Positions 57,943-64,000 of a stretch of DNA of 64,000 nucleotides are shown here, in pieces. The number at the start of each line of letters is the position of its first letter. Positions within the stretch are counted from its first letter, which is position 1. Below the pieces are notes generated by a model. It was not told the origin of the DNA and made no database searches. It was given only the letters and a program-made list of their open reading frames with translations. The stretch is from Eutreptiella sp. 'Long Island Sound 2002' (Eukaryota > Euglenozoa > Euglenophyceae > Eutreptiales > Eutreptiaceae): positions 34,922,379 to 34,986,378 of the forward strand of contig OZ038390.1 in NCBI GenBank assembly GCA_964036045.1, given 5' to 3'. The translations under genes were made by a program, and so were the position numbers.

Positions 57943-58880
57943 GAAAGGTGGAATTTGAAAACACATGCAGAAAAAGTTGTTTTTCAAGGTTGTTTTTGCG
58001 GTATTTTGACCCCCAAAAGGCCTCGTTAAGCCCTCTAGTTGTGTGCAAAAGCCACTAGGGGGTGCTATCTTGCGGTGCTTGCGGCGCGCCCTGGAGCACG
58101 CAATTTGGGTAATTATCTTGGAATAGAGGCAATATAATGGTATATACATGCACACATGTGTTTTTTGTATTTAATGTGTCCCCCTATACACCCCTTTTCC
58201 ACTACTTCGGGAACAATTTTTCCCTTTTTGGGCCTCTTCCCCCCACAAATGTTGCACTTGTAGCCCCTCCCCAATATGGAATAGGCTGTGTATGAAGTTT
58301 GAATCATCCCCGCTTTGGGCACTTTTGAGACGGCAAGGGTCAGGTAGCACGGGGGTGGTTGCCAGCCAGGACCCGACCCCAAGGGGTTTGAGGGAGATGG
58401 GGGGGGGCTCTACGGACCCCAAAATGGTTCTACGGAACAATGGGTTTTGTGGGCTTCAGAGTCAACTTGCCGAACTCGGCTAAACGAAACCTATGGCCGC
58501 GTGTAAGAGTGCTTTCAGCGCCAGATCGGGCAAGACGAGGGGCTATACAAATGCCGTTTGTTGCTCATTGAAGATCCTGCCCTCGAGCTCAGCCCTAGCT
58601 TGATGTGGCGTTGCCATAGTCTCTCTTTTGTAGAGAGCAATGATGTCAACAGACCAACGTGCATGGAATTTTTTTGTTCCTGTGTATATTTCTTGAACAA
58701 TGTACACTAAAGCTAATTACCCTGACCCTGCAGCGCCCACGGCTCTCCCGCGGCGCGCAGTAAGTGCTCCCCCAAAGAGTGCCCCAAGGCGTTTGTTCAT
58801 CATCTAGATTGGCTCCAATGCAAATGGCCCCCTCCATGGACATGTTGAGCACCCAAATCTGCTAAATGATAGCATTTTTG
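57943..58880. other. No gene supported
   Basis: Only short frames without motifs and G- or C-runs. Nothing RNA-like was recognised. Confidence 0.5.
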
Positions 58881-58889
58881 GCTATTTTT

Positions 58890-59420
58890 GACAGATTTTG
58901 AAACCGGGATCTGCCACTTGCGTCGCCATTTCTGGCAAGTGCTCTCTTGTATGCCCTCTTGTGTGATGCGGACGTCAGTGGCCTTGTTTGTCCAATGGTC
59001 ATTGGTGCCACACCAGCATGTGCCATGTTGGTCATGGAGTGCACTACCAGCAGTTGACCTGTCACTCCCACGTAGATGCTCAAGTGCACCCTTTCCACTA
59101 CTTTAGTCACCACCAAGTTGGGGGCTGTTAGCACAGCCTGCACCTCCGTGGCCCCCACACTTTTTGTCTTGTTCTCGGCTGCCACTGTTGAGTTTCTTGC
59201 TCAAACTTTGAGTGATTGTATTTCACGCTCAGAGGTATCGTCCACCAAAATTTGGGTTGAATCCAGACCACTGTGTTGGAACTCTGATTTTTGCCCAGTT
59301 AGCGCGTGCTTGTTTGCTTGCTGTTGTTGCTGCTAAGGGGGCTAGCTGCACCCTACCCTAAAGAGGGTTCTAAAACCTTACTACTTCCACCGGCTTGGTG
59401 AATCCTAATCCTAACCAGGA
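58890..59420 (+). repeat. Direct repeat, left copy (related to 60480-60770)
   Basis: Shared order of words: GAAACCGGGATC../GAAACCTGGGTC.., CCACTTGCG, GAGTTTCTTGCTCA/GAGTTTCTGGCCCA, GGTATC.TCCACCAAAA, a CTTGCTTGCTG run, CTAAAGAGGGTT.TAAAACC and CCACCGGCTTGGTGA. The pair brackets the satellite at 59.5-60.1 kb and a relative of the 1-612 arm. Confidence 0.7.
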
Positions 59421-59479
59421 CTGAATATTGGGACTGGGCTAGTGGGTAGAGGACATGAAGAATGATTCACACCACTTCC

Positions 59480-60100
59480 CCCCTGAAACTGCCCTCGAAA
59501 GTGGATTAGAGCTAGTCAAAGTGGGCTCAAAGTGAGCTCTATTCATCTGTTTCGGCACCCCAAATGGACTAGAATCATTTTTGGAAAAAAGATGCCTTTG
59601 ACCCATTTTTGAGCCACTTGTGGTCCCAAAATGGCTCATTTTCAAGGCTCTTTTGAACTTGAGAGGGGCCAAAATTGCTCAAAACAGGCTCCAAATAGGC
59701 TCATTTCACTTGTTTTTGCACCCCAAATGGTCCAAGATTGTTTTTGGAAAACACATTTTTGATCCTTTTTGACCCATTTTTTACTCCAAAACAGCCCCTT
59801 GTCAAAGCATTTTGTGACTTTAGAGGGGCGAAAATGGCTTACAATGGGCTCAAAATGGGCACATTTCACCTGTTTGGGCACCGAAAATGCTCCAGGGAAA
59901 ACACGTTTTTCACCCATTTTTGACCCATTTTGAAGGCATTTTCAAGGCATTTTGGGGTTTTCGGAGGGCCAAAACGGGCTACCATGGGATCAAAACGGGC
60001 CAAAAACACTTGTTTTGGCATCGCATGTGGTCTAGGATAATTTTTGAAAAGAGTCATTTTTTTTGCACCAAGTGGACCTTGTTGACCCGTTTTGGCACCC
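59480..60100 (+). repeat. Satellite related to 11165-11600, about four units
   Basis: Units of about 140 bp carry GCACCCCAAATGG, TTTTTGGAAAA, TTTTGACCCATTTTT, TCAAGGCATTTTG and GGGCTCAAAATGGGC. Divergence among units is higher than in the 11-kb copy. Confidence 0.8.
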
Positions 60101-60159
60101 ACCTCTTTGGGATTCTTCTTGCAGCTTGCCTTAGCCCAGTGGGCCTAGGTACAGGGGTC

Positions 60160-60470
60160 TGGACGTCAGTTTCGGCAATTTTGGAGGTCGGAAACCACCA
60201 AAATTGGGTGGTTGCGGGTGGGCCACGTAGCCCAAGATATGGCCAAGTCTTGGTTTGAAGCTGTCAACAGCGAATGTGCACAGTTTTTGGGGCTTTTGGG
60301 CCATTCGGGGGCATTTCTCACACATATCATGGAGTTAGAGGGCCCTAGAGGGCTCTTTGACACGAGGAAGTCAAGCTGCATGTGGAGTGTGGCCACCATT
60401 TCCGTTCGTTTGGCCGTTTTGAACAGGTTCTAGGGCTGTTTTTTTTGGGGGGGGGAAGCTGTTTTTGGCC
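60160..60470 (+). repeat. Diverged copy of the 1-612 repeat arm
   Basis: GGAAACCACCAAAATTGGGTGG, CCACGTAGCCCAAGATATGG, CATATCATGGAGTTAGAGGGC and GGAAGTCAAGCTGCATGTGGA follow the same order as in 1-300. As at 11 kb it sits beside the TTTTGACCCATTTTT satellite, so the two repeats probably belong to one larger element. Confidence 0.8.
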
Positions 60471-60479
60471 CTAAATTGC

Positions 60480-60770
60480 AGTTTTTGAAACCTGGGTCAA
60501 CCACTTGCGACATGCATGCCCGGCCGCCACCATGGAGTTTCTGGCCCAGACTTTGTGTGCTCGTCTGTGACACCCACAGGTATCATCCACCAAAAGTTCA
60601 GCTCAATTTGAAGCACCATGATGGAGTTGCGATTTTCGCCCATTTCACGGGTGCTTGCTGCTGCTTGCTTGCTTGCTGCTTGTTGCTACCAAACCTGGTA
60701 GGTCCACCCTAGATCCTAAAGAGGGTTATAAAACCAAGACTGGTTCCACCAGCTTGGTGACCAAGAGCCT
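60480..60770 (+). repeat. Direct repeat, right copy (related to 58890-59420)
   Basis: Matches the left copy in order, with internal shortening. It contains CTTGCTTGCTTGCTGCTTGT at 60664, also reminiscent of the CTTG run at 523-580. Confidence 0.7.
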
Positions 60771-61194
60771 GATGCCAACCAGCTGCAGCGGAATGCTTGG
60801 TGAAGACCGCGTCAATTTTCTGGTCCTGTAGAGCAGGTGGGCACTCTGCTGTGGCAGAGTCTTTGGCACTCCGCACTGATGATCATTGCCGCGTGGATCC
60901 TTGATGTATTGGTGCCACGACCCACCACCACGGAGAAATAGAAACCGTGGGCAAGACAGCAGCTTGATGGATCTTTGTGAATGCCGAGAGGCCAATAAGC
61001 GCTGCCAACTACCTAGAGAACAGCATTATGTGAGTGCTTTGTCAACCCACCCACTACCCCCCAGAACGGACCTTGATCAACAGAAGCAGGTTGTACAATG
61101 ATGGCGCCCTCTAGGGTTTTTCCTTCCTTTGTTTTTTCACTTAACGACACCCCCCCCCCCATGCTTGTTCCCCCCCCCCCATGCTTGTTCCTTG

Positions 61195-61362
61195 TGCCCA
61201 CCAACCGCCGTCGGTTAACTGCCAACCACCACCCGCCGTGAGCTAAGCACCAACCGCTGTCGGTAATTCACCAACCGCTCTCGGCCATGCACCAGCCACC
61301 GCTGCTTAAGCGCCAACCGCCAATGAATAGCCCCAACCACTGTTGTTGAACCGCCAACTTAC
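61195..61362 (+). repeat. Degenerate ~30-bp minisatellite (CACCAACCGC)
   Basis: CCAACCGCCGTCGGTTAA, CACCAACCGCTGTCGGTAA, CACCAACCGCTCTCGGCCA and further decayed copies follow each other. Just upstream is a 24-bp duplication with a C run (ATGCTTGTTCC at about 61161 and 61181). Confidence 0.75.
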
Positions 61363-61638
61363 GTCGAGCCGTGGCCAGTCCAGACACAAAGATACCGGGG
61401 ACAATTTCCTCTTTTCAGTAAGGACCCCGATGTATAAAACAGATATGGCACTGGACACCCTTGTACTACATGGCCTTTATGGAGTAACCTGCTCCAGCTC
61501 TGGCACCCCTCCCACCACTGGGGCGCAAGAGATAGATCTTGACCAAAAAATTCCTGTTGTCTGTGATTGTTTCTTGAGTCACTGAATGTGCACCTGTGAA
61601 GGGTGTCTATTCACTCTGACCCATTTCTGTCACATCAG

Positions 61639-62216
61639 AGAGCATCCTTGCAAAGAAGCTGGACCCGCAAGGTACTGAGGTCTTGTATCTCACGAAATGG
61701 AAGCATTATCCGCCAAGCTTCAATGCCTGGAACACAGCCAAGGAACTTACCCAAGGCACCCCCACTGCGAGGGCAAAGCTTCTCCACTTCAATAAGGAGT
61801 ACGATCAGCAGGTCATACAAGCCGAGCAAGTGGTGCAGAAATTCCTGCAGGGCACTCTGACACCAGCTGATTCAGGACCGCCTCCACTGGCCACCCCAAA
61901 GGCTGAATCATCGCGCGTAGTTTCTGCTCCGTCGCGTGCAGTGACCACTGCAACATCGCAGCCACCACCTGCAGTGGCAAACCCAGGACCACCACCTGTA
62001 GTGCCCTGTGTAACAGCAGGACCACCACCTGTAGTGCCCTCTGTAACAGCAGGGCCACCACCTGTAGTGCCCTCTGTAACAGCAGGGCCACCACCTGTAG
62101 TGCCCTCTGTAACAGCAGGGCCACCGCCTGTAGTGCCCTCTGTAACAGCAGGACCACCACCTGTTATGCCCACTCCAACATCTGAGCCATCTCCCGTGCC
62201 CCCCTTTCCCCTGTGA
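61639..62216 (+). CDS. Chromodomain protein with Pro-rich repeat tail
   Basis: After an acceptor-like CTGTCACATCAG (ending 61638) the frame reads ESILAKKLDPQGTEVLYLTK, WKHYPPSFNAWNTAKEL, a chromodomain (strand, YLTKWK strand, aromatic Trp, final helix) of the kind found at the C-terminus of chromovirus (Ty3-type) integrases and in HP1-like proteins. It continues as a helix (YDQQVIQAEQVVQKFLQ), a Ser/Ala linker and about six copies of the 11-residue GPPPVVPSVTA (33-bp repeats at 61978-62165), then TGA. No integrase core is seen upstream, so this is either the remnant of an integrase or a small host exon. Confidence 0.65.
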
Positions 62217-64000
62217 TCAACCCAACCTGCTCTATTTTTTAACCGTTTCTGTTCTGCCACGTGTTTCAGTGTTCCAGTTTTTTTGACCAATGCCGAATAC
62301 TTTGTTTGCTGGAGGCCATCTGCACAAGTTGCAGTGTTTTCATAGACTGGATCAACAGTGCAATGGGGCGTTGGCACATGTTCCAGTTTGGGGGGCAGTG
62401 GCCCATGGATGCGTGAGTGATTGTGTGGTTTCCTCGGTGCGTTTGCTTCAGGGCGGGTCAGGGGCTGCTCTGAAATGCGTGCCACATCTGGAGTGAGCAA
62501 ATAGCAATTTGTCTCTGATTTGTGACCCTTGGATTGACTGAGTCATCGGATGTATCCTCACTGCCGGCTCAGCGCTACTACTTGCCCAAGGATTTCGATC
62601 CAGGGATCTCATTGTTGTGGCTTGTTCCAATCTTCCGACCTGGCATTCGATCTTGGGACCCTATCCAAAGGGATTGGGTGCCGTGACAACTCGACAGCAG
62701 TCGGAGGCACAGGAATGCAGCACCACCTGCAAAACAGGGTGTCTGTGTTTTCGAAAAGTGTCCAGGAAAAAGGCTCAGAGGCGCTCGTATGATTGTTGCT
62801 GAGACTGACAGTCAAGGTGGATTCAGCCTCCAGAGGGTGGGGGGATGAACTGTGTGGGTGGCTCAACAGGTTGTGTCAGTGCAACACTTGCTCTGAAAAG
62901 GGCGGTGTAGCATTGTGTGAGCAGTATTGTGCTGTGCATTGTACAGTGTGCTAATGTCGCACTGTATGCCCCGAAAGCGCAGTCATTCATTGAAGCACGC
63001 ACTGATGTGGGATGTGGGGGGGGGGGGGGAGTGCTGCACGGTGTTTTGTTTTCTGGCACGCTGATGGCCTAGCTCCACCCCTCGCCCCCCTCGCTGTCTG
63101 CCATGCCAGGACCGGCAAGGGTTGCGGGCGGGCATCAGATCCTGGAATGATCTTTTATGTCATCTGGCGACTGTGGCACACGAGTTTGTGCACAAGCTTC
63201 GAGGATCCTGCTGCTTTTAGTTGATGTTGCTTTTGGTTGGCAGATGGACAGAGCATGCCCCGTGATCCCTGGTGGGTCACCCGGCCCCTCCCTTTGCCAA
63301 GCACAGATTTGGCTGGTGCGTGCAGAAGAGGGCCCAGTAATTTCGATCCCAACAAACAGGGGTATTGGTGTGCCAGTGGCCGTGGTGCGAGTGGTTGCCT
63401 TAATTTGGACTGTGGCAGGTGTGGGGCATGGGGCACCTGCTCACCAGACCCCCCCACGTTCTCCTCTCCGCAAATGTGTGCAGTTGAGAAAAGCGAAATT
63501 TCATGATTGGGAAATCATTTGCGCCATTGCTCAGGCACCCCGCCCCAGCTCGAACGAACCATGGGGGACGGGGAGGGGGAGGGGCTGGTTGAGGATGGAA
63601 TCGCAGGTGGTTGTTAACAGATATTCAGCAGATTTTCAGCGAAAACTTTCAGTTTTTACACTTCAGTCCTGTTCATACTGTTTCAGCATAAGCCCGGACC
63701 GATTTTCTGTTTTGGCTTCTTCCCTTTCATTCAGGCAGCAGGGTACAAGACGGATGTTACACAGTAATGGTTGCACGCATATGTGTGCATGTGCATATGT
63801 GTGTATGCGTACACATTACTGATCAGTAGTGCCATGTCTCTCTGTCAATTTTTCGGTCCTGCTCTGGATCAGAGAAGGGATGTGCATCCTCACAGCCGGA
63901 GTGCAGTGCCACAGCCTCTAACCTTTTCTGCACTTTTTCTTGCACTGTGGGTGGGTTATAATGATGATACTGCTGTACATTCTTATGTTTCACGGCGCAT
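62217..64000. other. No gene supported
   Basis: Short open frames without motifs on both strands, two G-runs (about 63018 and 63560), and an imperfect GTGTGCATGTGCATATGTGT stretch at 63782. The window ends in ordinary-looking sequence. Confidence 0.5.

Overview
This is a eukaryotic nuclear window with few genes and many repeats. The evidence is one Pol III-type tRNA-Gln gene, several good GT-AG splice sites, a PHD-finger exon, a chromodomain, LINE and gag/retropepsin retroelement remnants, foldback elements, and long microsatellite and minisatellite arrays. I see no bacterial operon, rRNA or CRISPR. I cannot name the species. A green alga or another protist with a large repeat-rich genome would fit, but that is inference.

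Layout. 1-11070: two LINE copies in tandem (a 3' fragment, then a 5'-truncated copy with a broken RT/RNase H frame) sit in a TA microsatellite between two inverted copies of a ~600-bp repeat. 11.2-12.5 kb: a tandem repeat and a foldback (MITE-like) element bounded on both sides by TA microsatellite. 12.4-17.4 kb: a visibly more AT-rich island with a RING/IBR-like zinc protein (minus strand) and a zeta-toxin-type P-loop kinase (plus strand), bracketed by a satellite built from the 10-mer GTTACCTAAG plus a ~170-bp spacer. 17.4-23.9 kb: an unrecognised two-part coding unit with a minisatellite-filled intron, flanked by ~145-bp direct repeats and by the same satellite. 24.2-24.6 kb: a small possible winged-helix protein. 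25.6-31.4 kb (minus strand): a very long gag/retropepsin polyprotein with a novel VASMD/VASLD repeat region and no visible RT. 34.4-40.7 kb: a probable multi-exon nuclear protein ending in a PHD finger, with tRNA-Gln(CUG) between its candidate exons. 41.9-44.7 kb: a composite inverted-repeat element carrying tRNA-like Pol III boxes. 46.1-51.3 kb: a poly-C minisatellite of roughly 75 copies, with other tandem repeats, closed at both ends by a hairpin. 51.8-56.2 kb: a zinc-finger exon followed by (ACCTC)n arrays and a GC-rich minisatellite. 56.7-60.8 kb: repeats related to those at 0-11 kb. 61.6-62.2 kb: a chromodomain protein with an 11-residue proline-rich repeat.

The most striking signal cuts across unrelated loci. 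Long reading frames are interrupted almost only by TAG and then continue in the same frame. This happens in the 18-23 kb unit, in the gag/retropepsin frame, at the end of the LINE frame and in the PHD-gene region. The terminal codons are TGA or TAA. The stop contexts vary, and glutamine fits each interrupted position well. Either UAG (perhaps also UAA) is read as glutamine in this nucleus, or CAG codons have repeatedly mutated to TAG, for example by deamination in CHG-methylated DNA. The two explanations make different predictions, given in the findings.
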